The position numbers and the translations under genes were made by a program. From contig WELB01000003.1 of assembly GCA_009602725.1 (NCBI GenBank), positions 231,419 to 255,683 on the forward strand: a stretch of 24,265 nucleotides of DNA, in the 5' to 3' direction. Below the pieces are notes generated by a model, which made no database searches, had not been told where the DNA came from, and saw only the letters and a program-made list of their open reading frames with translations. Each line of letters begins with the position of its first letter. Positions within the stretch are counted from its first letter, which is position 1. Origin of the DNA: Spirogloea muscicola. Taxonomy: Eukaryota > Streptophyta > Zygnematophyceae > Spirogloeales > Spirogloeaceae. This document shows, in pieces, positions 1 through 11,200 of this stretch.

Positions 1-335
1 CCACGAGTGAGCAACATCAGGTCTGAGTAGCTCGCTGCAGGGAAAGAGGCACTCCGCCGAGACCCAGAGGCGGCGGCCATAGCACGGCCTGCGCGCGTGT
101 GGACGGCGTGGGCAAGGGAGCGTTGAAGCGATACGGCCAGGCGCATGCGGAAGACTTGTGCGAGCGAACCGGCGGCGTTGAAGCCGGGCATCGCCCCTGG
201 CAGACCCGGCCGCCGGTCAATGGCCTGGCGGGCAAGCCGCTGAATGAGATCCTGCCAACGGCAGATGCAACGCGTGAGGGAGGGACTTCCGACCACATCG
301 ACATGGCCGTACCCACCTGGCTGGTAGCTAGTAGC
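1..335 (-). CDS. Partial copy A of an unrecognised repeated protein family (SDLxLLTRGY family)
   Basis: An open frame on the minus strand runs from just after an in-frame TGA (338-336) to the window edge, 111 codons, with its end cut off in the middle of the terminal TRG(Y) motif. It was found by comparison with the frame at 19777-20088 (+). From PGFNAAGSLAQVFRMRLAVS onward the two proteins agree at about 50 of 63 positions by hand count and end in SDLMLLTRG and SDLHLLTRGY. Many codons for identical residues differ (for example CGT versus AGA for the Arg of TRG), which suggests selection on the peptide. No ATG lies near the 5' side of the frame, so this is a 3' exon or a gene fragment. The segment is rich in Arg, Ala and Ser, with no recognised domain and no clear membrane segment. 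Function is unknown. A mobile-element origin is possible because the family is repeated. Confidence 0.5.
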
Positions 336-344
336 TCAAGAGCT

Positions 345-410
345 TGTCGATTGCCGTCCGGTATTCGGGCATCAGTTAGCGACCTCTATGTGCTGACTCG
401 TGGTTACTGA
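345..410 (+). repeat. Copy B: short C-terminal remnant of the SDLxLLTRGY family
   Basis: The plus-strand frame ending at TGA 408-410 finishes in PSGIRASVSDLYVLTRGY, matching the last 10 residues of copies A and C (SDLMLLTRG and SDLHLLTRGY) and, weakly, about 10 residues before them. After the motif, copies B and C also share the bases GGTTACTGAG. The rest of the 99-410 open frame does not match the family and is mostly the opposite strand of copy A. Copies A and B therefore point away from each other, and their ends form an imperfect inverted repeat of about 23 bp (1-24 against 379-402). B looks like a truncated copy rather than a working gene. Confidence 0.45.
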
Positions 411-715
411 GTGGGTCAGCTTAGCAGCAGGCGATGTACATTTGTCAATGTGCTTGCCGTTGTACTTGGCCACATAGGCCCTTCATCTCTTGATAAACAC
501 GCATTCACCAGTACTTCCGCCCGGGCCGCCTGAGAGCCGCGCCGCGCCCGCCGCCGCAGCCGCCGAGGCCGCGAGCATGGCCCGGGGCTGGACGCCGCGG
601 CGGCGGCGTCGGCGGCTCACTCCGGCATGGTGTCCGTGAACCAGCGCCTGGCCCTCCCGCGAGCTGCACCGGCAGCCGTTGTGGCAGACGCGGGAGGCCG
701 CTCCGTGCAACCCTG
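411..715. other. Upstream region and GC-rich start island of the ABHD17-like gene
   Basis: This stretch is moderately AT-rich to about 510 and then becomes very GC-rich up to the start codon at 716, as seen at the other gene starts here. It should hold the promoter and 5' UTR. No TATA box or other specific motif could be assigned. The open frames in the GC-rich half are composition artefacts and match nothing recognised. Confidence 0.5.
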
Positions 716-2545
716 ATGGGGGGCGTGACGTCCACGATTGCAAACCGCTTCGCCTTCTTTCCACCGACGCCCCCCACCTACAAGCTCGTCAAGGACGCGG
801 CTACCGGCCGGGTTTCTTCAGCAGAGATCCCTGCTCGGCCGACTGTGGAGCTGCGCTGCCTCCAGACCAGCCGCCGGCAGGAGATCGTGGCGGTCTGGGT
901 CGCCAATCACAGGGCCAAGCTTACGGTCCTGTACTCCCACGGAAACGCCGTGGACTTGGGCCAGATGCACGACCTGTTTGTAGCGCTCAGCAGCCGCCTT
1001 GGCGTCAATATCTTGGGGTGAGCATTGGTGCTACTTTCTTGGTCAACTCGTAACAGTAATGCACATGCTCTGTCTAGACGCGTGGTGCTGAATTAATCAT
1101 AAACAACAATCTGAGATCAAGGCTGACAAGTGCCAGAGTCAGTGCAGCTTAACTTAGCAGGTTGCTGACCTTAGCTGTTGCAGCCTTGCTGCTTTGTCTT
1201 TTGATTGTTGGACTTACAAGTAGACGCGTGTACCTGACATGTCTGCTGCACAATATTAACTTTCTTTTACACTTCCTACGCACAGGTATGACTACTCAGG
1301 TTATGGTGCGTCTACAGGCACAGTATGCGCTCACTCAACGGCTCTGATTATAAGTTGCTTACTCATGTCAGCAAGGTCTTGCGTTGGTTGTGTGTGCACA
1401 GCATGCATCCTAAGTTGCGAGGAGTTCAGTTATTTCTTGCGTCATTGTACTTGAAAGCTGGTGCAATAGTTAGTCACAGCTCACACTGTAGGCTGCTCAG
1501 AAGTAGGTGCAACGAGACTGTCATGTAGAGGGCGCATGCCACTATTAGCACGCTGAGCTTGTGTGTAACTTAGTTGATGCATGTTGGCGTTTGACAAGAA
1601 ATCGTGACTTGCATTTGAATCCAGCCAAGCGAGTTGAATACGTACTCAGACATTAGAGCAGCGTATGATTCCCTTCGCAATGATCATAATGTGAGGAGTG
1701 AGGATATTGTCCTCTATGGCCAGTCCGTGGGCAGTGGCCCAACAGTTGATCTCGCTGCCAAGTTGGCACTCAAAGGTCAGCAACTCCGTGGTGTGGTCCT
1801 GCATTGCCCCATCCTATCTGGCGTACGTGTTCTTTACGAAGTCAAGCGGACCTATTGGTTTGACATTTACAAGGTACATTCTTGCAGCAAAGGAAGCATC
1901 TTCTGTTTTTGAGCCCGTTCACAGCAGCTTGCATTCACAATACATGCTAATCCCAGGCTTCAAATATTGGCTCGGTTTCTCCACCTGTGCCTCACTTGCA
2001 GGTCTATTCAACTGCTTGTTGCTGACATCCTCTTTACATTCCCAGGCTTTAACCAAGCATAGTAGCCTGGTGCTTACTTGCTTCTTCTGAAATTGCACAG
2101 AACGTTGAGAAAATCGGACAGATTACTTGCCCTGTCTTGGTGATGCACGTAATACCCCTTTCCTTGTATCTCATCCTAGGCAGCAAATTTGGCTTCAGAA
2201 TATTTTCTTTCGTTGCCTCCTGTCATGCATTGATACTAGTCCCCTTTTTTATGATACCTGGTTGCGGAGGGGCTAAGTAACTCCTCGAAGCATCACTCTT
2301 CATGTGTAGCTAACGAGTGCGCTTCTCACTGTCTCTTGCTCTTTCAGGGCACGGCCGACGAAGTAGTGGATGTCATGCATGGCAGGCAACTTCATGAACT
2401 CTGTAAGCACCCGTACGAACCCCTTTGGATAGAAGGTGGTCACCATTGCGACCTGGAGTGCTTCCCTGCATTTCTCAACCATCTGCAGCAGTACATTCGT
2501 CACCTTGAGCAGAGGACTCCCCCACTGCGTGCAGCAACACCATGA
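716..2545 (+). CDS. ABHD17: ABHD17-like alpha/beta hydrolase (probable protein depalmitoylase), 5 exons
   Basis: Exons 716-1017, 1286-1322, 1625-1873, 2101-2148 and 2348-2545 join in phase at GT-AG sites to give 277 residues, close to family length. The fold signature is complete: YSHGN (oxyanion region, about 73-77), YDYSGYGAST after the first junction, the nucleophile elbow GQSVGSG with Ser147, the acid in GTADEVVD (Asp216) and the base in GGHHCDLE (His244). Animal ABHD17 proteins remove palmitate from membrane proteins such as Ras and PSD-95. Activity here is inferred. The protein lacks the N-terminal cysteine cluster of animal members but begins MGGVTS, which fits the N-myristoylation pattern and matches the start of land-plant homologues, so it is probably attached to the cytosolic face of a membrane. 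Exon 2 is only 37 nt. The gene converges on the coiled-coil gene to its right. Confidence 0.93.
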
Positions 2546-3220
2546 ACAACTGAGCACTAGGTAGTCGACCCAGCAACTGCTGTAGTTACTCACTGATCAG
2601 GAATTGAGTGGTGCAAATTGCTTTCCCGAAGCAGCCCTTGTGCAGTGTAGGTGCGTGGGCAGACTAGGTAATGTCAACGATTGTCAGTCCACACAATTAC
2701 GGCTTGTGACACCCGACTTGGTCATAAGGTCTGCACATGAGGTATGTGCAAATTGAGTCAGGTGAAGCTGGCCATGTGAGGAGACATGTCGCAGGTTTTG
2801 AGGCATCACATTCTTGTATTGACAGATAGATGTTGCTATGGATGCCCTTGTAGGACAGCTTGGACTAGTGAACGACTCCAACCAGTGGAAGTCGTCATCG
2901 AGCCAATTGTTTGCCAAGAGAGGACTTCCCATCATTACATCTGTACACATGGAATCTAGATATACACGTGCCAGGTACTATCTTATGGGGTCAAGACTCC
3001 CCTGGTCCTCAGCCACTTTCTGATGGAGGACAAGCATTGAGCTCTGCTAGGTATAACGACCTTTGAATGAGGCATGGTGCGTCAAGGCATGATTGCAATC
3101 TATTAAATCACGTCCAACGCCCTTCTTGGTTGTACGCTTACAAGCAAGCAGGATCAAATACTGTACTTGTTCTTAGCTAGCTGCTGCTCCGCCAGTGGCG
3201 ATTGAGTAAAGTTGCTGATA
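2546..3220. other. Intergenic region between two convergent 3' ends
   Basis: This stretch should contain the 3' UTRs of the ABHD17-like gene and of the minus-strand coiled-coil gene. Short open frames (for example 2684-2950 minus and 2838-3023 plus) have no recognisable motif and are not flanked by convincing splice sites in phase. No RNA gene or repeat was seen. Confidence 0.55.
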
Positions 3221-4917
3221 TCAGCAACACATTGTTGATACTGGCGTGCAGACCTCGAGTCGCTCAGCATGCTGAAGTGCCTTCTGCATTCTTATGCGCA
3301 GAGCTCTGTGCTCCTCGTCAGCTTCTGCATGAAGTGCCTCCAATCTTGCTGCAAAGTCCTGCTGCTCCTGTAGTCTCTCTTCCACCTCCAATATTGAATA
3401 CTGAGGCATGGCAAAAGTCAAGCACAGCCAATAAGACAGTGACAGTGCTTCCCTGCGACATTGCTAGCATTGAGCAATGCTCTACTACAATGTCATCTGT
3501 ACATCTTGTGCCCATTTGCAATCATTGTCACCTTCACCACTTGACATTTTACAAGCAGAGACGTACCTCCATCTGAGCCGCTACATCTGCATCCTCTCCC
3601 ACATGCTGCTCAATTGTCTCCGTTAGAGCAGCTATACGCCTGTGGGCTGATCTAGCTGCTTCTTTCAGCAAGTCCTGCTCAGACTTGAGCTGCACAACAC
3701 CCCCGTGCTTTAAATTTACATCAAACTCCTCTTCAAAGGCAGGCTGGCAAGCATGTATATGTATATCGATTTCGCTTCTTGTCAGCATGCTCATCACAAG
3801 GGGTCAACTTTAATCTTGGCCCTGTAAGCGTATGCTTCTCTGAACTGCAAACATCAGACCTATCAACCTTATAGAGAACAGAATTGCTCACCTGATCAAT
3901 CTTGTGCAAGGCTTCTTCGTGGGCCTCGGACTGCCGCGCATGCTGCCCTTGCAGCTCGTTTAGCATCCTTTTGGTGGCCTGGACCTCAATGGCTTGCTCT
4001 TTCGTAAGAGCACGCAACTCGACGAGCTCCTCGTTCAAGGCCACCAACTGGCACATTCATCATAAACCAGTGCTTCCATAGCCTTGACAGGATGATTTGC
4101 TTGCAAGAAGCTTTCCTAGCCTCCTCGCAGATCACCCTACGTAGCTGGCCTCACAATTTGTCCTAAAGATGAAATACACTACCTTGTCATCTACAAGCAA
4201 GCACATGGAAAGTCTCGGCACCATCCAGCTGCATTAACAGCTGGCACACCCCCAATGTGTAACTGGGCTGCATAAGAGCTTGGAAGCTGCTGGGAGCAGC
4301 AACGGATCATGATACTAATCTCCTCCTGAATCTTAGGGCCGTCTCTTTGCAAGCAGTCGCATCTTGGAGAGCTAGATAGTCGTTGATTGCAAAATGGCCA
4401 TTACCTTTGGTGCCTCGTCGGCAGCCTCCTGCTTCTCTTTGGCGAGTGCTCCCTGCAGCTCCTGCACCTGCCTGCTGAGCTCTGCAGCCTGCTGCAGGAG
4501 GGCTTCCTCGCTACGCTTGACCTCCGCGTAGCTGCGAATGCGCCCTTGCACGGCCGCGGGCTTGAGGTAGCCTGTCGGTGGTGGCTCCCGGTCCCGGCCA
4601 GGTGGCGTGCCAGAGCCAAAGGCAAACGACGACGCAGAGGGAACCTCCGCCAGGGTGCGGCGGCGGCCCTTGAGGCGCGTCGCTGGCAGAGGCCCGTCGC
4701 CAGCGATCCCCGCGCGACTCTCCTCGCCTTTGTCCCGGTAGCCGTCGCCGTCGCCACGGCTGGGCAGGCTGGCCGGTGGCTCCGCTGTCGTCGCGATCGC
4801 CGTCCCAGCCGCCGGAGGCTCCGCGGCCACCGCCGCCGCCGCTGCCCTGGAGCTAGGCATGCCGCTCCTCCGCCGCGCGGCGGGCGGCGGTCGCGGCGCG
4901 GGCGCCGGCGACGCCAT
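3221..4917 (-). CDS. Coiled-coil protein of unknown function, at least 4 exons
   Basis: Proposed exons on the minus strand are 4917-4405, 4047-3892, 3689-3567 and 3400-3221, all joined in phase 0 with GT-AG borders, giving about 333 residues. The first about 130 residues are Ala/Pro/Arg/Gly-rich and likely disordered. From KRSEEALLQQAAELSRQVQE (about 135 onward) the chain is a heptad-rich coil that continues through exon 2 (LVALNEELVELRAL), exon 3 (LKSEQDLLKEAARSAHRRIA) and exon 4 (VEERLQEQQDFAARLEALHA). The end VCTPVSTMCC results from reading through a possible donor at 3253. A 39-nt intron there would be far shorter than others in the window. The 357-nt first intron could hide another exon. 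The coil resembles parts of centrosomal or ciliary coiled-coil proteins only in a general way, and no family is assigned. It shares a divergent promoter region with GCP5. Confidence 0.7.
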
Positions 4918-5267
4918 GGCCGGTGTGCTGCGCCGCCGTGTGAGGGGAGCGCTGGCTGGAGGGGAAGCTCACCGGGGGTGAAGGGAGCGCCCCGCGCCGG
5001 TGCGGCATGCAACGGCTACTTGGGCTAAGCGGGCCGACGAAACGTCGATGCGGCGACGAAGCCATTCTGGCTTCGTTCGCCGCCGTCACGACGCTGCTGC
5101 AGGGGGCGGGAAACTGGAGCTCCGTGCGAGCTCCAGTTTCCGTGCGAGCGGAGCCTGGCCTCGCGGCCAGCGCCAGAGCCGCGCCACCATCCCCGGTTGC
5201 GCGCCTCTGCGCGCTCCTCGCCGCGGCTGCGCGACGCGACGTAGGCCGAATTGACGTCTTCGTTAAT
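4918..5267. promoter_or_regulatory. Putative bidirectional promoter (coiled-coil gene / GCP5)
   Basis: The minus-strand gene starts at 4917 and GCP5 most plausibly at 5268, leaving 350 bp for two divergent promoters in a very GC-rich island. An upstream in-frame ATG at 5007 would extend GCP5 by 87 Ala/Arg-rich residues and leave only 89 bp between the genes. The 5268 start is preferred because family similarity begins just after it. No TATA box was seen. The interval contains the hairpin at 5109-5141. Confidence 0.5.
5109..5141. repeat. Perfect 14-bp inverted repeat with 5-nt loop
   Basis: The arms GGAAACTGGAGCTC (5109-5122) and GAGCTCCAGTTTCC (5128-5141) are exact reverse complements around CGTGC. 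They lie in the divergent promoter or 5' leader of GCP5. If transcribed, they would form a stable stem-loop. The symmetric site could equally bind a dimeric protein. Function is unknown. Confidence 0.85.
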
Positions 5268-8200
5268 ATGGCCCTGTCTGAATGGGGCCTGCAAGGCAGG
5301 AAGACCATCGGTCATCTCTTTGGCCAACTTGTCGCCACACTAGCTCGTGAGCAGGTGATGTCAGGCTCGGCTGAGCTGGTCTGTAGTCCTGCTTGACATG
5401 ATGGCCCTGCGCTATCTGAAAGGGAAGCAGCTTGTTTGCTCAATGGGCGCAGTTGACCTACTCTTACTCATGGAGAATCATTCTTATGAATTCTGCAGCC
5501 AGGTAGCGTGGACAACGCAGTGGCTCTCAGCAAATGCCTGCACAAGTACAGATTTCACAACTTCCCAAATCTTTTGCCTAAGGACGTGGAGAAGAAGTAC
5601 CAAAGGCAGGTACCGCTGAACTCACTTCGACCTTTTTGGACGCAGGCTCATCTCTTGTGCTCTATTATTGACTGCCTACTCTTGCTGCTTGAGGTGGCAT
5701 CCTGCATAGCCTGATAAGCTACAAAGCACTTCCATGCTCTGCTGCAGGCTTCAGCAGCGGTTTGACTTGGACGCTCAATATGCCAAGAGTTCTAGATTGC
5801 AGAAGTTGGTGGCTAGGCTCCTGTGGTGCAGCAAAGAAGCTGCATGCAATGTACGTGCCTGACACCTTATGACGTGACCACTGCAAACCAGCCCTGTGCA
5901 TTCGCTCGCGGACCTTACAAGCTGCTGCAATGAGAACAGTAGAGAATATCTGGAAGTTGACACATGTGTGACAACTACAACCAGTTCCGATTGAGTCACA
6001 TGTGACTGAGGCCTCTTTCTCCCTCTTCTTGGAGTAGGATCTTGGCCATGCAATACTTCTACTACTCTACAATCTCGCAGAGTCACTGAGATGGCTGGGA
6101 GACGGGGAGGACGAAGACCTTCAAGAAGATGGAGAAGATGTGTGGGAAGATGGCATGCTGGCGGTACTTAGCCATTTATTGGTAGTGCAGGCAGCCTGTG
6201 TTTGCAGCATCCCATATCACCATAATCACACCAGCTTCTAGCTTGGAATTTAAAGTGCAACTAGATGGAAATGCAGGTTGATGCATTGGCTACACTGAGT
6301 CCAGTCAGCATAACCAGGTTATCAGAAGATGCTTTTCATGCATATGACATGTGCATGTACCAATATGTGTTGCTGTATCTCTTACAGGGGGAGGCCTTGG
6401 CTTCCGATGTAATGAACGAGGTGACTGCTGATGAGACTGACTTGCCAACCGTAGTAGATGATGACTTTTCTTCCACCGAAGAGGACAGTGAAGACGAAGA
6501 TGTATCTGATCACAAGCCTTCTTTTTCAAATACAGTGAGCACTGATATTTGCACCCCCAGATGCCCACCTGCAGCTGAGTGCGTGGATGGTAGATCATTA
6601 GGTTCTTAGAAGAATACTTGAAAACGTCTTGCATTGCTGATGGCAAGGTTGCTTACATTAGCAACATGTGATCTATGTAGGAAGGCAATAAAACACCTCA
6701 GACGACCTTCACCTGGAAAGAGCTTCATCGATTCAGATTCCAAGAACCAGTGGAGAGTGTCCACTTAGGTGGTGAGGATGTCTACTTACTCATCAATTGA
6801 TGTGTTGTCTATTTGGAACTGCATAAGAGATTCCATCAAGTCGCAGAGATGCCCGTTCCTAACCATCCTGGCCTACTCTTTATCCAAGTCCGCAGCTTGA
6901 GCTGAGAAATCTGCAAGTCAGAGCCCTGGCTTGCACACACTTGTGTAGGCCAGTATCAATGCACAGATCAACTTTGACAAGTCATCCACGTCGGACGCAT
7001 TGAGCATCTGTTTGTGACAGTGCAGGCATTTGTTGAAAATCTGACAAAATAGTGGCAGATGTGCAGGTAACATTGAAAAAGAGAGGACTGCTCGTGAAGA
7101 GAGGACTCGTAACTTGCATGCTTGCTTACATGGACTGCATTCAAGGGCCATGACTCCAGCCCAATGCATCACAGAAGCAGCAATGGTGAGAATAAAATCT
7201 GTAGCCCATTCTATAAGAATGAGGTAGATGTGGCTTACAGTAGACCTCATTGGCAAGTACATCAGTAGCTCAAGACTGTTAACAAATAGCTCAAAGGCTC
7301 CAGAGGGCCCAGGTTGTGCTCATACTGTGCTTGTGTTCTTCTTAACGGAGGTAATTTTCACAGGCATGCGCACGGTGTCTTGCACTTTTCACATTATGAA
7401 TGCGTGCTAATTGTACGCTGTTCATGTCTTCTTACCACTGGATTGCAAATAGGTCAGACACGTGCTGCACATGATGCAAGGCCTGCCGAGCGACATCCTT
7501 ACTTGGGACAAAGGGCGCAGGCAATTCGTACTTAGGCCGGGCATATGCTTCTCCCATCTGTCTTCGACCACTGTGCTGTCCTCGCTGCAACATCTCATGG
7601 CTGCTGCAAGTAGCTTGCAGCAAGTGCAAACCTTTGTTGACATTGTAATTCAGTCAACTTATGCCAGTCATGGTAGTGGAACATTTGAGTACAGCACAAC
7701 CGTACAGGCCTTCGCAAAAGCAATGTCGACCCAGCTACAGGTACTTAAGCTTGCATATCATAGCAATGAGGAGGGCAGCCAACCTTACCACTATCACATT
7801 CATTAGGACTTCTTGGGCGTCCTAAACGAGGGTCCAGGCCATAAGAAGTGCAGTCAATCCTCAGGATTATGTGGGTGACACGCATGAGCTTTTGCGACCA
7901 TAGATGCATGTTCTGGATACAATATGACCATTTCTTTCTGATCAGCAGGTTCTACGGTCAACCTTGATTGAGCATGACATGCTGGCGGCAGAAGGGCTTG
8001 ACAGCGAACAGCTGACCATCTTGACACTTCACCAGAACTTGACAAGGCAGGGTCACCCAAGGCAACTAGTAGGCCTTTTGGTTCGGAGCCTGCAAGAGCC
8101 TACACATGACGTGCTGCTAAGCGCTTACTTGCCTTGCTTAGCCTGGAAGTGAGGTGTGGTAGATTGCTGGGTGAGAACAATGAAGTATTACTGACTTGGT

Positions 8201-11200
8201 GGGCAAGTTGCACAACCTCTTGTTATCTACTTATAAGTACATGTAAGCAAATCAGCTCCACGGCACCTGTAACCACTAAATCATGTGGTTTAATCAAACA
8301 CACTTTTGACAAGATGTGGCTGTGGAACACCATACCAGATTCTGCAAGCATGCCAATCTGCTGCAACGAGTCCTGAGAAACTTGAGCACTGAAGAGGAGG
8401 CAACGGGTTATGTTGGAGCCGCCACATTACTCTCAGGCCTGTACAACATGATGACAAAATTTTGCTGGTTCCAAGATAGTTTGGTAGGATGTCTTTTCCT
8501 TCCTTGCCTGTCTTTGAGCCGGACTTCTTATGTTTTGACGCATGCTGCAATGACGTACAACCTTCTGTTCGGCTGAGCATAACAAATCCCCGTGCACTTT
8601 CCAAGACAAGCAGCTGTTTCTCATGACAGTCAATTCATATCCCCGCAGGGTAGCACATATTCTGTTTTATTGCAACTGTTCATGGCCACCATGCAGCCAA
8701 TGCTGACTTACCTTCATGCATGGCTCTACAAAGGCGTGTTGCTAGATATAGGCAATGAGGTAAGTGAGTGGACAGAGCATATGAATGTTCCAAAATGCAT
8801 GAGCACAACTGCTTACTGTGTTGGAATTGTCGTCAACAAGTAACACAAGCTCCTCAATATCAGTTTCTTATAAAGTGCAAAGCAGAGGTCAATGCCTCTG
8901 AAGCACCAATCTCATGGTGGCGAAGCCATTCATTGCGCAAGCATGAGGAAGACAGGCCTGGAGTGGCGAGCAGCTCAATATCATCTGATACAAAGTATGA
9001 GAGCATCTCACAGACAACTTCTGTATCTGTTATTGCGAAGCACCTCACCACAGATATCAAGACATGGAGCATGGCATCTATCAATATGCATAGATTACTA
9101 CCAATTTGATCTCCTTGCTACCTGCCAACTTCCACTCACCTGCAAATTTGGACATTGATTGAGTGCGCTTGAGCTCTGGACAATAACACTCCTGGTATAT
9201 GCAGGTCCAGTGGCAGGGAGATGATATCTGGTGATGAATGTTTGATACTTAATGACGTTGAGGATGAAGATGATAAGGTCCTCTGCCCGTCCTTCTTGAA
9301 GCCCTATGCTCAGAAAATCCTATACAGTGGGACCTCACTGAGATTTTTGCAAGAAGTCAGGAGGACATGTCCACAAGACACTCAGATGAGCATGCCAGTA
9401 TCATGTGCAGCAAACTTGTTGCACGCCACAGCTGGAGCTATTGGTGATCCAGAGCTTCCTAAGATGACTCAGGAAGGCTCGTTAAGGACCATTCCCTCAA
9501 GACCAGAAGAACCTGTAGATGCGAAGGAGGTCTCAGTATGTTGTCAATTAACTATGGAGTCAGAAAACGACAATATGCTTCTCAGGGACTTTTGCAGCAC
9601 ACTACAGGAACTTACTGAACAAAGCCAGTCTGATTCAAGGAATTTTGAGACCTTCACAACTGGGCATCAAGACAACATATCTGACTATCACGACATTGCA
9701 GTCTGTGAAGTCGACACTAGCAAAAGGCTACCATCACAACATCCTGACTTGTTGCCCCAAACATCATTCACAAGTCCTGGGCCAGGCAGCCTGTCATCAA
9801 CGCCCCCAGTAAGCAACTATCAAGAGCTGATCAATAGGAGCTTGTGAGATATGGCCCTATTGCGGGGCGTATTTACTCTTCGTCTAAGATGGCTGTTGTC
9901 ATGCATCAGGTGGCTATGGGGAAAGCTGCAGAGCAAGTGCTGGTGGCTCACTGTGAGAAATTTCAGCTGCCTGCTCTGCTATTGGAGAAAGCGTTGCTTA
10001 GAAATCTGAGATCTCAGGTAATAGAGCTACTTGTCGATTTTGGCACTGGATATATTTGGAATTCGTAGCTTGGAGGTTGGGGTGCTGCACCAGGTCTACC
10101 TGGCCTAATATGTCTGTCATCCGACAGATGTGTGTCATTGAGCAGAGGCTATTATCATGCTTCATGAAGGACTGGCGGCTCTGTGAAGAGCTCTCTCTTT
10201 TGCGCAGCCTATATCTGTTACCTTCTGGTAAGAAGATATCTTATCTGTTACCAGCTGTAGGAAGTATCTACATCAAGTAGAGCACAACGATCCTGGATAT
10301 CCAATTGATGGGGTTACAAATCTGCATAGCAGTATCACACGCCATGCCGCGTGCATCACTTCATCTGCTAGTATTGGACTGCCTATGTAGCGCATGAAAT
10401 AAGCAAGGTACTGTGCAAAATGCTTGGAGAGGAATGTCCAAAAAGGTGTAAATAGGCTGCATTGTTGGTTGTGGTCCTTCAGGTGACCTCCTCCAGACGT
10501 TTACTGAGAACTTGTTCATCAGACTGGATATGGAGCAAGCCTGGGATGATGACTGCGAACTCAATGCATTGCTGCAGGTGGTCTATGGCCCAGATCGTAC
10601 AATGATGGTCATGTCTCTTCAGCAATTGCTGAGGACTTGGCTGTTCCTGATGTTATTGCGTACTTAGCATAAGGGTGATAATATGCTGTCCAAAGTACGA
10701 CATCTCATGCTGTCAACATTGACACATGCACAAGCAGTGTTGCTCTCTGTGGAGATTTGCATGTACAGATATGAATGTTTATCAGCATGTTCTACACACA
10801 CTGACGTGGAAGGTTGCACAGCACAGATTGACCTTAACATTAGGGTGTGCTGAGAAGGTACTTGCAGGACTCCATTCGTGAAATCCATGATACAGGCTTA
10901 AACACAGTGACAGTGACTGTTGCAAGTCTAAAGACAACCACAATTTCAAGACAAACAACTCCCATCAATATTGACGCACTTGACCACATACGCCTTTCTT
11001 ATAAGGTTGCCCCTTCGTCACCTCCTTTTCAGGACACGAGCCACTCATAGATAACACAAAGCAGGAGGTGGGACTTAAGTTAGATTCTAGGCAAGCAGGA
11101 GTAGATGCATCTGCCATTCAGTCTTCCATACCAATACTGCCTTGTGCGCTGAGGGTCAGAACATTGGAAGCTAGGGTTGAGAATCTGCTCACCTGCTTGA

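Noticed and set aside
3215-3253. A 39-nt intron at the end of the coiled-coil gene
   Set aside because: Introns in the well-supported genes here are about 100 nt or longer, so read-through to the stop at 3221 is preferred.
3221-4047. TEX9 assignment for the coiled-coil protein
   Set aside because: General coiled-coil resemblance only. The conserved C-terminal region expected of TEX9 is absent.
4387-5028. Long open frames on both strands in the GC-rich island
   Set aside because: They overlap the coiled-coil first exon in other frames and are Arg/Ala-rich artefacts of GC-rich sequence.
5007-5267. GCP5 start at the upstream ATG 5007
   Set aside because: It is in frame, but the added 87 residues are low-complexity and would leave only 89 bp for a divergent promoter. 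Family similarity begins after 5268.
5007-5450. MO25/Cab39-like reading of the first GCP5 exon and the following bases (LLDMMALRYLKG in the next frame)
   Set aside because: It requires a frameshift or a 32-nt intron. Splicing at the strong GTGAGC donor after 5346 joins in phase to the GCP5 N-terminal motif and explains the exon without any break.
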